Source of the DNA: Sphaerisporangium sp. TRM90804 | GTDB lineage: Bacteria; Actinomycetota; Actinomycetes; Streptosporangiales; Streptosporangiaceae | Direction: 5' to 3' | Assembly: GCF_029846175.1 (NCBI RefSeq) | Contig: NZ_JARWAC010000021.1 | Coordinates: forward strand, 186,001 to 250,000 | DNA: 64,000 nucleotides | In this document: piece by piece, positions 8,253 through 16,434 of the stretch | Numbering within the stretch: position 1 is the stretch's first letter | Layout: every line of letters starts with the position of its first letter | Made by a program: the position numbers and the translations under genes | The notes under the pieces: model-generated | Seen by the model: the letters and a program-made list of their open reading frames with translations, nothing else | Databases searched by the model: none | Told to the model about the DNA's origin: nothing

Positions 8253-10033
8253 AGCTTTCTCTTCTCCTCATCAGCGGCACTCGTGTCATCAGTGTTCTTC
8301 ATCAGCGTGAACTCGGGTGCCAGAACGCCGGCGATCAGTCCGTACACGGTCTGTTCAATCACGTGCGTGCTCGCTCTCTCCAGCGCCGCGAGCACAACCT
8401 CCAGCTCCAGCAGATGGCGGAACGCATCGCCATAGCGCCGCTGCTCGGCCAGGGGCAGCCGCGGAACACGGCAGCGACGAAGGTCATCGCGGTTGAGCGC
8501 GCCCAGGGTATTGGCCACCGGGAGCGCCCCCGCGTCGGCTCGCAGGAAGGTCGCCAGGAAGTACGCGTCCAACCGGCCGGAGTCGATCTCGATGATCTGC
8601 GCGACCCCGGTGTCGTCCTCGGCGGTGCCGGTCGCGACGACCGGTGGGCGGCCGAGAGTCCGCAGCAGCACGTCCCCAGCACGCGGGGTGTCGTCGCGGG
8701 CTCTCACCGTCAACACCCCGGCGCGTTCCAGCTCGCCGAGGGTGACGGACGAGCGGCGGGTCGGCGCCGTCGGCGCTGTGAAGCGCGGCAGGCCCTGGAC
8801 CGCTCGCAGATGGAGGGCGTGCAGTCGGTCGGTGACGCGGGCGAAGTCATCCACGCTCGCCTCGACCCGCGTAGTGACATGGCGGGACGGCAACAGGTTC
8901 GCATCGCCGTCGAGGAGCTCCAGGCGCGGGACCGCACGGGACACGGTCGGGTCAGCGTCGCCGAACAGCTGCTCCCAGGCGGCGAACTCGTGCGGGACGT
9001 CGGCGGCGGCGCCCAGTCCAGACAGGTCAACCATCCGGACTTCTCGATGGTCGGGAGCTCCATAGGGCCGCTGCAGGACCCAGAGGTAGACGTCGGTGTC
9101 GGGGAGGGAGCCCATACCCTTCGGCAGCGCGATCACGTCGCGGAGCGCGCCGGAGCGCACTAGTGCCGCGCGGATATGCTGCCCCGACGGCTGCACGCAG
9201 GTGCGCGGTGTCACCGCGACGACGGCCACGCCGCGCGGCCGCAGGTGCGCGTAGCAGTGCTGGACCCAGGCCAGTTCCGCGTCGCGGGGGGCCGGGGTGC
9301 CGAACTCCCAGCGCGGATCGGTCGCCAGCTCGGCCGAGGGCCACTGCGGCAGGTCGAAGGGCGGCTCGCAGACGACGGCCGCCGCCGCACCCAGATACCC
9401 GTCAAGCTGGTTTTCCAGCAGGGAGTCGCCGGTGTGGATCTCATACAAAGTGCCGAGAGGGTTGTCGCTCAACCTCCGCACGGCCGCTTCAGTAGCCGAC
9501 AGCCGGATCTCCTGTCCGGCCAGCCTAACCCCAGTGCCGAAGCGGTCAGCGACGGCCAGCAGAAGCGTCGCCTCCGCGCATGCGGGATCCAGCGCGACGG
9601 GCACATCCGCGTCCCAGTCGCCGGTCGATCCGGCCGAAGCCGTCGAATGCGGCAGCAGCGACGCCATCACCCTGGCCAGCAGCTCACCCGAGGTCAAGTC
9701 AGCGACGCCGCGCTCCGGCCCCTGCTCTGGCAACCGACCGAGATCGCTTCTCTCCCACGCGTGGGGCGAGCCGCTGGGGAACGGAACAGGGCCGTCGACC
9801 CGCTGCGTCCCGGTCTCGGTCCGCCCGGCCGTTGACAGCTGGTCGCCCTTCCCTGTCGCCCTCAGCCACACCTCGACCTCGTCCAGGGAGAACGTCGGGC
9901 TGTGCTCGCTGCCACCCACCGGCTTAGGGAACTCCGGATAGCGCCTGCGCCAGTTCGCCACGGCGGCACGGCTGACGCCGGCCAGCCGCGCAATCGCCGC
10001 CGCTGTCACCTCATCGTGCTCCCCAATACCCAT
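8249..10033 (-). CDS. HTH - N6-methyltransferase-like - target-recognition fusion protein
   Basis: The 594-residue protein begins with a DNA-binding helix-turn-helix (about 6-55, AAIARLAGVSRAAVANWRRR). An N6_Mtase-like domain follows (about 105-400), and the C-terminal 180 residues resemble an HsdS recognition half (TLGELERAGVL, GDVLLRTLGRPP, RCRVPRLPLAEQRRYGDAF). Motif I is degenerate (LDPACAEATLL instead of DPACGxGG) and motif IV reads CEPPF rather than NPPF/Y, so methylation activity is doubtful. I chose the ATG at 10033 because a 17-nt-spaced promoter (TTGGAT/TATGGT) ends 6 nt before it, implying a leaderless mRNA. A longer frame starts at 10063, but that start falls inside the promoter. 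It is first in the restriction operon and overlaps hsdM by 4 nt. An autoregulator or accessory recognition role is an inference. Confidence 0.85.
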   Translation of the reverse strand: MGIGEHDEVTAAAIARLAGVSRAAVANWRRRYPEFPKPVGGSEHSPTFSLDEVEVWLRATGKGDQLSTAGRTETGTQRVDGPVPFPSGSPHAWERSDLGRLPEQGPERGVADLTSGELLARVMASLLPHSTASAGSTGDWDADVPVALDPACAEATLLLAVADRFGTGVRLAGQEIRLSATEAAVRRLSDNPLGTLYEIHTGDSLLENQLDGYLGAAAAVVCEPPFDLPQWPSAELATDPRWEFGTPAPRDAELAWVQHCYAHLRPRGVAVVAVTPRTCVQPSGQHIRAALVRSGALRDVIALPKGMGSLPDTDVYLWVLQRPYGAPDHREVRMVDLSGLGAAADVPHEFAAWEQLFGDADPTVSRAVPRLELLDGDANLLPSRHVTTRVEASVDDFARVTDRLHALHLRAVQGLPRFTAPTAPTRRSSVTLGELERAGVLTVRARDDTPRAGDVLLRTLGRPPVVATGTAEDDTGVAQIIEIDSGRLDAYFLATFLRADAGALPVANTLGALNRDDLRRCRVPRLPLAEQRRYGDAFRHLLELEVVLAALERASTHVIEQTVYGLIAGVLAPEFTLMKNTDDTSAADEEKRKL

Positions 10034-10039
10034 GGGGCA

Positions 10040-10068
10040 ACCATACAGCGAGATACGTACCAATCCAA
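10040..10068 (-). promoter_or_regulatory. leaderless promoter of the restriction operon
   Basis: On the minus strand, TTGGAT (10063-10068) and TATGGT (10040-10045) are separated by exactly 17 nt. The ATG at 10033 lies 6 nt past the -10 element, so transcription should start at or next to the start codon. Confidence 0.55.
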
Positions 10069-10122
10069 GGTCTTGTTAGCACTGGTGAGCATTGTCATGG
10101 ATGCCAACAAGATGTGGTACGT
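10055..10122. promoter_or_regulatory. nested inverted repeat, candidate operator between divergent operons
   Basis: ACGTACCA (10055-10062) pairs with TGGTACGT (10115-10122). Inside these, CTTGTT (10072-10077) pairs with AACAAG (10106-10111). The outer left arm lies in the spacer of the restriction-operon promoter, so a protein bound there should block RNA polymerase. The HTH domain of the first operon gene is a natural candidate ligand. Confidence 0.5.
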
Positions 10123-10484
10123 TCACACCCACAAGAGTGATAGTCGTCATACCAACCGCCGCGAGCCGCGGATGATGCCCGATGGTGTCTGCCCCGGCAG
10201 GCACCCAGAGGCGTCCTCGGTCAGCCGATCCGTGGCAGAGAACATCTGCTCCCACCTCTTCTGGGGCGCGCAGGCCACGCCCCAGGTACAAGAAGCGCCG
10301 GATAGCACCGGAGAGAACATGGCCCTATCTGGGCCGGTCCGTCCGTGCAGGGGGTTCCGGCCACGGCGACAACGCACCCAGAACCGGTGTGCGCGTCGCA
10401 TCGCACCTACGCCTGGCCCAAGGCGCACCGCACTTCCTTAGCTGTCCGGACCACCCGGTCCCTGCACCTCAGACGAGGACTGAC

Positions 10485-12209
10485 ATGAGCGCTGAGAACC
10501 ACAACGTCCCGGTCGCCGCCGTGAAGGCCACGACCCCGCCGATCACCCGCAAGACCTCCCTCTATCGCCTGCGGACTGCAGACCCGGGCGCACGCGTGGA
10601 CCTCCGCTCGTTCGTCCTCCCCCGCTACTTGGACCGCGAAGGCTTTCAGGCCCGCAAGGTCGACCACGAGGGCCTCGCCGGGCTCCTCGTCACTGGCACG
10701 ATCGCCCCCGGCCCCGCCGATTGGTGCGACCCTCTCAGCGCCCTGAGCGGGCACCCCGTCGCCGAGGAGAACCAGACGACCCTCGCTCTCCTCCTGATCC
10801 GCACCGAGCAGGCGATCTACGGCCTTACGTACGGCATGGGCCACCTGATGATCGACCCGGCCCGGATCGACCCCGGATTCGGCATCGAGCTCGCCATCCG
10901 CTGCCTGGACGCCGATCGCATCACCAAGGTTCGACGCCAGGTCATGGACGCGCGGGGCCGGACCGACGAGAACTCCGCCACCGGCGGAGAGAACATCCGG
11001 GGCTTCGGCATCGAGCAGTTCGGAGAGATCGTCAGTCAGATCTCCGGCCAGATCGCCAACGTCCCGCTCACCTTCACCAAGGACCGCACCCGGCCCGCGC
11101 ACATCACCGGTAACGACCGTTCGGTCAAACTGCCCCTCGGCAGCACACCCACCTCCCTGCTCCACGATCTCCAGCGGATCGAGGAGGTCTGCGCACAGCC
11201 CAGCCCGCTGCCGGAGTTCGAGTTCATCGCCCAGGTCCGGCCGCTCCTCCCGAAATGCGAGCAGGTCCAGCGCCTTGACGAGCGCCTCGACGCCATGCTC
11301 GGCGGGGACGAGCGTGCCCTCATCGCGCTCGCCGTGCCCAGCGTCTGCCGGGACCGATACGACTCCGCGGAGTCCTTCAAGGTGACGCTCGGGGGCCGCT
11401 CCCAGTACCACACCGAACTTGAGATGGACCAGCTCGTCGAAGCCGTCCGGCACCGGCAGCCAGGGAGCCGCCTGCGGGATCTGCGCGACGGGCGCATCCA
11501 AATGTTCGCCGACACTGAGGGAAACGAGCTGATCAGCAGCAAGGTCCCCGCCGACCACTGGCTCACCGCCGAGGTGTCCGAGGGGAGCTTCCACTACTTC
11601 TACTGGCAGCGGCGATGGTACGAGATCGGTGCGGAGTACCTCGTCGTCATCGAGCAGCGGATCGCCGAACTCCTCGCCCGTCCCACCGCGGTCACGATGC
11701 CGCCCTGGCCTAAAGGCAGCAACCCCAAGGAGAACGACGAGGGCTGGTACAACCAGCAGGTCGCCGCTCGGGAGGGATACGTGCTGCTCGACAAGGACAC
11801 CGTGCACACGGCACGTCTGCGCGGCGGCGGGCTCGAGATCTGCGACGGGCTGGGGCCTGACGGCCAGTTCATTTGCGTGAAGAAGGCCGAAGCGACCGCC
11901 GAGCTGAACCACCTCTTCGCGCAGGGCCGCGTCGCCATGGAAACTCTGCGCTTCGATACCGAGGCCCAGGAGAAGTTCCTTGCCAAGGTCGACGAGCTCG
12001 CCCCGGACCACACCCTGGACAGGACGTTCAGGTCGCTGACCCTCGTCTACGGCATCCTGCTCAAGGACGGGGTGCCGCTGACCCCGGACTCCCTGTTCGC
12101 CTTCGCGAAGGTTTCGCTGCTGCATGCGGTGACCGCTCTGGAGGGGATGGGCGTGCGCGTGGAGATCGTCTCCATCTCCCGGACCTCAGCCACCGGGATG
12201 ATCACATAA
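10485..12209 (+). CDS. DUF6119 / TIGR04141-type sporadically distributed protein
   Basis: The 574-residue cytosolic protein has no signal peptide or membrane segment. Residues about 25-55 (KTSLYRLRTADPG), the YGLTYGMGHLMI segment and the C-terminal block (GYVLLDKDTVH, GLEICDGLGPDGQFICVKK, ELNHLFAQGRVA) match my memory of the TIGR04141 or DUF6119 family, which is patchily distributed. The biochemical function is unknown to me. I chose the ATG at 10485 because GACGAGGA lies just upstream and similarity begins shortly after it. The frame stays open to 10182, but that extension is Arg/Pro-rich and unconserved. Divergence from the restriction operon suggests a defence-related role, as an inference. 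Confidence 0.75.
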   Translation: MSAENHNVPVAAVKATTPPITRKTSLYRLRTADPGARVDLRSFVLPRYLDREGFQARKVDHEGLAGLLVTGTIAPGPADWCDPLSALSGHPVAEENQTTLALLLIRTEQAIYGLTYGMGHLMIDPARIDPGFGIELAIRCLDADRITKVRRQVMDARGRTDENSATGGENIRGFGIEQFGEIVSQISGQIANVPLTFTKDRTRPAHITGNDRSVKLPLGSTPTSLLHDLQRIEEVCAQPSPLPEFEFIAQVRPLLPKCEQVQRLDERLDAMLGGDERALIALAVPSVCRDRYDSAESFKVTLGGRSQYHTELEMDQLVEAVRHRQPGSRLRDLRDGRIQMFADTEGNELISSKVPADHWLTAEVSEGSFHYFYWQRRWYEIGAEYLVVIEQRIAELLARPTAVTMPPWPKGSNPKENDEGWYNQQVAAREGYVLLDKDTVHTARLRGGGLEICDGLGPDGQFICVKKAEATAELNHLFAQGRVAMETLRFDTEAQEKFLAKVDELAPDHTLDRTFRSLTLVYGILLKDGVPLTPDSLFAFAKVSLLHAVTALEGMGVRVEIVSISRTSATGMIT

Positions 12210-12585
12210 GAGGGAGAAGCGGACCGTCTTCTTGACGGCCGCCAAGCCGTCACGCAGCCTGTACCGCTTAAGAAAAGCAGCCCTTGGCTGGCTCACGAAG
12301 CCACGATCACGGTTGCTGACGGTGTAGAGCACCGCCGGAACGGAACTTGTCGGGGCTCGGGTTCGTGTCGTGGACATGCTTCCCCATCGCCGCCCCCCGT
12401 CTCCCCGGCTCTCCTTTCCAGCCAGGCCCGGCGCCCGATCGTCAGTGGGAGACCCGTCCTGGCGGAAATTCGAGAGATCGCCCGCCGTCCGCAATGCCGG
12501 TCAATGCGGTTATGCCGTCGCGGAAGCTCGGCCGGACCGCACGGGCCTCCGGGACCCGGGTCCGGCGGGTCCCGAAGGCTCGCGA
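12210..12585. other. 376-nt gap without a supported gene
   Basis: This is the space between two convergent genes. A small stem, CCGTC (12224-12228) with GACGG (12234-12238) around a TTCTT loop, sits 15 nt after the DUF6119 stop and could help termination. Short open frames here lack conserved features or a plausible ribosome-binding site. The stretch may be degraded sequence. Confidence 0.4.
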
Positions 12586-13332
12586 TTACGACTCGGCGAG
12601 GCGTTGCGTGAAGAGGGTGACTGGGCGGGGGAGCTTCTCGCCGTCTACGGCGATGTCGACTACCTCGTTGTAGAAGGAGATGTGGTCTTTGATCACGGAG
12701 GCTGCGGGGATCAGGGCGGGGTAGGCCCAGGCCACGTCGGGTGGGGTGCCTTCGATCGGTTCGCGTAGTGGCCAGTAGGAGGCGATGCCCTTGTAGGGGC
12801 ATCTGGTGTGGGTGTCGGTGGGCTCCAGTTGGGTGAAGTCCACGTCGGCGGGCGGGATGTAGTAGCGGGTGGGCAGGCCGGTCTCGGCGACCACGCGGCC
12901 GCCGATCTCCACCCGCACGTGGCGGGAGCTGGGGATCGGGTCGACCCGTTTGTACGGGTCGCGGGGGTGGACGAAGACCTCCTCCTCTTCCTCCAGCCAC
13001 CGGTCCAGCACGGTGCCGGTGCGCTGGAACCACTCCACCGCGATGTGGCCGGGCAGGTCCGGGTAGCGGTAGGCGGCGTTCGGCACCACCTCGCCGTCGA
13101 CCACGAGGTCGTAGAAGACCGTCGCGCCCTCGTGCGTCCCGGCGGGCGGGTTCTGGGCCGGGCGCAGCAGGTCGGTGCGGACGTCGTCGTCGGGGAAGGC
13201 TTAGCGCGGCACCGGGTGGGCGGACTCCCAGACCAGCACGGGCCGCCGGCTGTCCACCACGGTGGCGGACCCCCTGTACCCGCGCACCCAACGCTCGCCG
13301 GGTTCCCAGTTGAACGTTCCGTTGTGCGGCAT
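12586..13332 (-). pseudogene. DUF427 protein interrupted by an in-frame TAA
   Basis: Reading from ATG 13332, the frame encodes MPHNGTFNWEPGERWVRGY and continues to HPVPR, where codon 44 is TAA (13201-13203). The same frame then resumes without any shift as AFPDDDVRTD and runs to 12586 as a normal tandem-DUF427 protein (248 codons in all; RYPDLPGHIAVEWF and CPYKGIASYWPL are typical DUF427 motifs). Family members usually have a residue such as Tyr here, so TAC to TAA is the simplest change. The gene lies 1 nt after the oxygenase stop, in one operon. An internal start at about 13104 could yield only a C-terminal fragment. Confidence 0.85.
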
Positions 13333-13333
13333 C

Positions 13334-14356
13334 TCAGACCTCCGACAGCTCGGCGACGTACGGCCGGCGCTCGCGCCAAGCCGCCACCTGGTCGGGCCGC
13401 CCGAAGACCTGAAGGTAGTCCTCGACCTGGTTCTTCGCCCGGTCCCACACCAGGTGCGGCTCGTGGCCGGTGCCGTCCGGGCCCACGAACGGGGCCAGCG
13501 GCTCGATAACGGTGTCCAGGCTCGGGTGCCAGAACACACCCGTGGACCGGCGGGCGACGGTGCCGTCCGCGACGACCCGGTGACGGCCGGCGGTCAGCCG
13601 GTCGTTCGTCCACTTCGCCAAGATATGCCCGGAGAACACCTGGAGCGCTCCCGGGACGATCGGCACCGGGATCCAGCTCCCGTCCGGGGCCTGGCCCTGC
13701 AGGCCGGCGTAGTCGCCGCGCTGGTGCAGCACGGTGAGCGCCGAGCCGTCGGCGTGCTCCAGCAGGAGCAGCTTCTCCTCGTCGGTGGCCGCGTCGCCGA
13801 GCGTCCAGGTCGGGTAGTCGTTGACGACGAAGCTCGTGTAGTACGGCCGCCCGGAGACCGGGAAGGTGGACGGCGGCACGTCCAGCACCCGCGCGTACAG
13901 CTCCAGCACCCTCTCGGCTACCCCGACCGAGGCGTCGTGGTAGCGCCTGGTGAGATCGCGCAGTTCGGGCTCCTGTTCCGGCCACACGTCGGGGTGCGAA
14001 TAGAGGTGGGCGTACTCCTCGGGGAGGCCCGCTGCCACGGCCTGCTCGACGCTGTCGAACTGGCCGATGTTGAAGCGCTCCAGCTCCAGCCGGCCGAAGT
14101 CGTCCGGCCACTGCCGCCAGCCGCGGAACGGGTGGCCGGTCGAGTTGGCCAGCGCGGCCTTCTCCTCGCGCGGCAGCGCGAGCACCCGCCCGATGGCGTC
14201 GTGGAAGCCGTCGATCAGCTCCTCGGGCACGCTGTGGCCGACGACCTGGATGATGCCGACACGCTCGGCGGCCTCGCGCATCGAGTCGAGCAGCTCGCGC
14301 GGGGCGTCCTCGCTCATGGCCAGACGCGGGTCGACGACGGGGATCTGGGCGGTCAT
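13334..14356 (-). CDS. 2-oxoglutarate/Fe(II)-dependent dioxygenase, isopenicillin-N-synthase-like
   Basis: The 340-residue protein has the DIOX_N region (about 5-110) and the 2OG-FeII_Oxy core. The Fe(II) ligands are visible as HAD in [10 protein letters not shown] (about 200) and the distal His in [10 protein letters not shown] (about 258). The 2OG-binding Arg-x-Ser is RRSTGVF. The family oxidises small molecules, including antibiotic and hormone precursors; the substrate here is unknown. GGGAGA sits 6 nt before the ATG. The start overlaps the stop of a truncated upstream reading frame by 4 nt, so this was once an internal operon gene. Downstream is the broken DUF427 gene. Confidence 0.88.
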   Translation of the reverse strand: MTAQIPVVDPRLAMSEDAPRELLDSMREAAERVGIIQVVGHSVPEELIDGFHDAIGRVLALPREEKAALANSTGHPFRGWRQWPDDFGRLELERFNIGQFDSVEQAVAAGLPEEYAHLYSHPDVWPEQEPELRDLTRRYHDASVGVAERVLELYARVLDVPPSTFPVSGRPYYTSFVVNDYPTWTLGDAATDEEKLLLLEHADGSALTVLHQRGDYAGLQGQAPDGSWIPVPIVPGALQVFSGHILAKWTNDRLTAGRHRVVADGTVARRSTGVFWHPSLDTVIEPLAPFVGPDGTGHEPHLVWDRAKNQVEDYLQVFGRPDQVAAWRERRPYVAELSEV

Positions 14357-14394
14357 GCGGTTCTCCCAGGGGTGGTGTCGATCAGGTCGCGCAG
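14353..14394 (-). pseudogene. orphan 3' tail of a lost operon gene
   Basis: A minus-strand frame encoding [14 protein letters not shown] ends in TGA at 14353-14355, overlapping the oxygenase ATG in the ATGA pattern of coupled genes. Upstream of about 14395 the sequence instead matches sdhB on the other strand, so the body of this gene is missing. The length is too short to assign a family. Confidence 0.5.
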
Positions 14395-14856
14395 CACGGC
14401 GCCACCGTCACCATCGAGCCGTGGCGCGCGGCCCCCTTCCCGGTCGTCAAGGACCTGGTGGTCGACCGGGGCTCCTTCGACCGCATCATCCAGGCCGGCG
14501 GCTTCATCTCCGTCCCCGCCGGCTCGGCCCCGGACGCGCACAGCATGCCGGTCAAGAAGGAGGACGCCGACGACGCGTTCGACGCCGCCACCTGCATCGG
14601 CTGCGGCGCCTGCGTAGCCGCCTGCCCCAACGGCTCGGCCTCGCTGTTCACCGCCGCCAAGATCACCCACCTGGGCCTCCTGCCCCAGGGCCAGCCCGAA
14701 CGCGACTCCCGAGTGGTCGCCATGGTCGAGCAGATGGACCTGGAAGGCTTCGGCGGCTGCACCAACACCGGCGAATGCACCGCCGTCTGCCCCAAGGGCA
14801 TCCCCCTCGACGCCATAGCCCAGATGAACGCCGACTACCTGAAGGCCGCGAGGTAG
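14395..14856 (+). pseudogene. sdhB: 5'-truncated succinate dehydrogenase/fumarate reductase iron-sulfur subunit
   Basis: The frame reads [20 protein letters not shown] and continues to the normal C terminus with both cysteine clusters ([16 protein letters not shown] and [17 protein letters not shown]). It retains about 150 of the roughly 250 residues of SdhB. The N-terminal 2Fe-2S ferredoxin domain, start codon and RBS are absent. The break at about 14395 coincides with the orphan tail of another operon. A GTG at 14458 could start a fragment, but it would lack one cofactor domain. No sdhA or sdhC lies nearby. Confidence 0.85.
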
Positions 14857-14897
14857 GGCTTCCGGCTACGGCACGGTCTTCGCCTTGCTATATCTCC

Positions 14898-14919
14898 AAG
14901 GGGGCCTACCGGCCCCCTT
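14898..14919 (+). terminator. intrinsic-type hairpin after the sdhB remnant
   Basis: AAGGGGGCC and GGCCCCCTT form a perfect 9-bp stem around a TACC loop, 41 nt after the stop codon. There is no long T-run, which is common for terminators in high-GC actinomycetes. Confidence 0.7.
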
Positions 14920-14969
14920 CGCTCCCCGATGCTGGTAGTGGCCTTCAGCTGACCGAAGTAACGGGCGGA

Positions 14970-15440
14970 TCATGACTCGGCCCTTGGAGCGGATTCGGCG
15001 ACCTCTTTGATGTGCTGGTTCCGGGCTCGGATCAGCCTGGGCAGGTAGCGGCGGAGGGCCAGGACTTCAGCGATGGTCCCGAGAGGGCCAAGCGGTGCGG
15101 CGAAGTCGATGACGTCGCGCATCACCGTGCCGCCATGGCCATCCGACTGGAACCGGTGAGCGTGGTGCCATTGCTTGAATGGGCCGGACACCTGCTCGTC
15201 GACGAAGAACCCGGGCCGGTCGTAAGCGGTGATCGCGGATGTCATCCGCCACCGGACGCCGAAGTGCCGTGCCTGCCAAGTGACGCTCTCGCCGAGTTTC
15301 AAGCGACCGGCGGTCACTCCACCGACGACCTTCTCCGATGACTCCGCCATCGAGGCGGTGTGGAGCCCCACATCCAGCGATAGATCGAAAACCGTACCCG
15401 GCGACGCGATGACATGCGTGACGACCTCGAAGCGCGGCAT
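14970..15440 (-). CDS. SRPBCC-fold protein
   Basis: The 156-residue protein starts MPRFEVVTHVIASPGTVFDL, the usual first strand and helix of a START/SRPBCC hydrophobic-pocket fold. It has the WRMTSAITAYDRPGFFVDEQ strand pair, then VMRDVIDFAAPLGPLG and a long C-terminal helix. Family members bind or cyclise hydrophobic ligands; many actinobacterial ones are uncharacterised. It is monocistronic and convergent with the sdhB remnant. No catalytic role can be assigned. Confidence 0.82.
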   Translation of the reverse strand: MPRFEVVTHVIASPGTVFDLSLDVGLHTASMAESSEKVVGGVTAGRLKLGESVTWQARHFGVRWRMTSAITAYDRPGFFVDEQVSGPFKQWHHAHRFQSDGHGGTVMRDVIDFAAPLGPLGTIAEVLALRRYLPRLIRARNQHIKEVAESAPRAES

Positions 15441-15741
15441 GCGCGAATCCTAAGGCCGCGACAGGTCGTCGACCTCTTTTCATCCCCTATGGCGTCCGCT
15501 CCGCGATGGTGCGGGCCTTTCGCTGTTCCGCGCTCCAGCGCCGGAGCCGCCGACGCGGGGCCTCCGGTCGCGCGGGAGGGCGCTCTCGCGCGATCCGCCG
15601 TCGAGCGGGCTCGGGATCCGTAGGGGGCACCTGTCGAACGTTGCCGCCCGGTAAGTGGTCGGGAAAGGACATGTGCGGCAAGATAACTCAAGGATCAAGG
15701 AGGTTCAGAGTCGTTGCCGGCACGGGGAAAGGGCGCGCAAC

Positions 15742-16176
15742 TTGACTGACATCGAATCGGAAAAGGTCTACAGAATACGGAACGCGAAGTCCGGCACCTA
15801 TATCGATATGGCCCAGGACGGCGGCACGGCCCATGCCGTCGGAAATCCTTCGAATGACAGCGACACCCAGAAGTGGCAGCTCAACCGGATCGGGGAGCGG
15901 TGGACCCTGCGGAACGTCGGAACAGGCACCTACCTCAGCACCACCGGTCTTCAGCCGAAGAATGACGACGGCGCCCTTCTGCGGGAATCCCCGTTCGAGT
16001 GGCATGTGTGGGAGGAAGAGGCGGTCGCGCAGTCCTGCCGCTTGTGTGTCCCCGACAGCAAGAAAGATCTCGAAGTCACGAACCACGGGTCCTCCGACCC
16101 GGGAACGCGGATAGCGGTATGGGGAAGATGGCAGGGGCAGAACCAGATGTGGTTCTTCGAAGAGTGTGAGTCATAG
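15742..16176 (+). CDS. single-domain ricin-type beta-trefoil lectin, no signal peptide
   Basis: About 144 residues cover one RICIN-like beta-trefoil with repeats YRIRNAKSGTYIDM, WTLRNVGTGTYLST and a final QNQMWFFEEC. Repeats containing QxW-type elements (TQKWQL, NQMWFF) suggest carbohydrate binding. I chose the TTG at 15742 because GGGGAAAGGG lies 8 nt upstream and similarity starts a few codons later. The frame is open back to GTG 15655, but those residues look non-coding. There is no secretion signal or catalytic domain, so it would be cytosolic unless exported otherwise. Confidence 0.72.
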   Translation: MTDIESEKVYRIRNAKSGTYIDMAQDGGTAHAVGNPSNDSDTQKWQLNRIGERWTLRNVGTGTYLSTTGLQPKNDDGALLRESPFEWHVWEEEAVAQSCRLCVPDSKKDLEVTNHGSSDPGTRIAVWGRWQGQNQMWFFEECES

Positions 16177-16184
16177 CGCCGATC

Positions 16185-16327
16185 ACTCCGGCGGATCCCG
16201 TCATCAACCGCCGCCTCCCGAACCGCGATGCCCGGCCTGGCCGCGTATGCGCGGGTAGCACCGGTTCCAGCACTGCCCACTGCCCATCGTTCAGGTCGAA
16301 TCGTCTCGTCTCCGCTGAGGTGGCCAC
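16185..16327 (-). pseudogene. IS5-like transposase N-terminal remnant
   Basis: From 16327 the minus strand encodes MATSAETRRFDLNDGQWAVL followed by EPVLPAHTRPGRASRFGRRRL, the recognisable DUF4096 N terminus of IS5-group transposases. The expected DGIRWRVR segment appears only in another frame (VDDGIRR), so there is a frameshift. Everything after about residue 45 is missing. No terminal inverted repeats were found. Confidence 0.6.
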
Positions 16328-16434
16328 GTGGTCTCCGGTGTTCAGGTTCGTCTTGGCCGACCGACCACCTACCGGAGACCTCCGGGGCCCGCCGGGCTCG
16401 ACGGCTCGACGGCGGCTGGCCTAGCGTTCGGCGT

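Noticed and set aside
10407-12125. Minus-strand frame of 572 codons antisense to the DUF6119 gene
   Set aside because: High-GC codon bias keeps the antisense frame open; no conserved motif, and the plus-strand reading has family-like motifs.
12210-12585. Possible small gene between DUF6119 and the DUF427 pseudogene
   Set aside because: Short frames on both strands lack an RBS and conserved motifs.
13201-13203. Programmed stop-codon readthrough in the DUF427 gene
   Set aside because: Stop is TAA followed by G, not a leaky UGA-C context, so a nonsense change or sequencing error is more likely.
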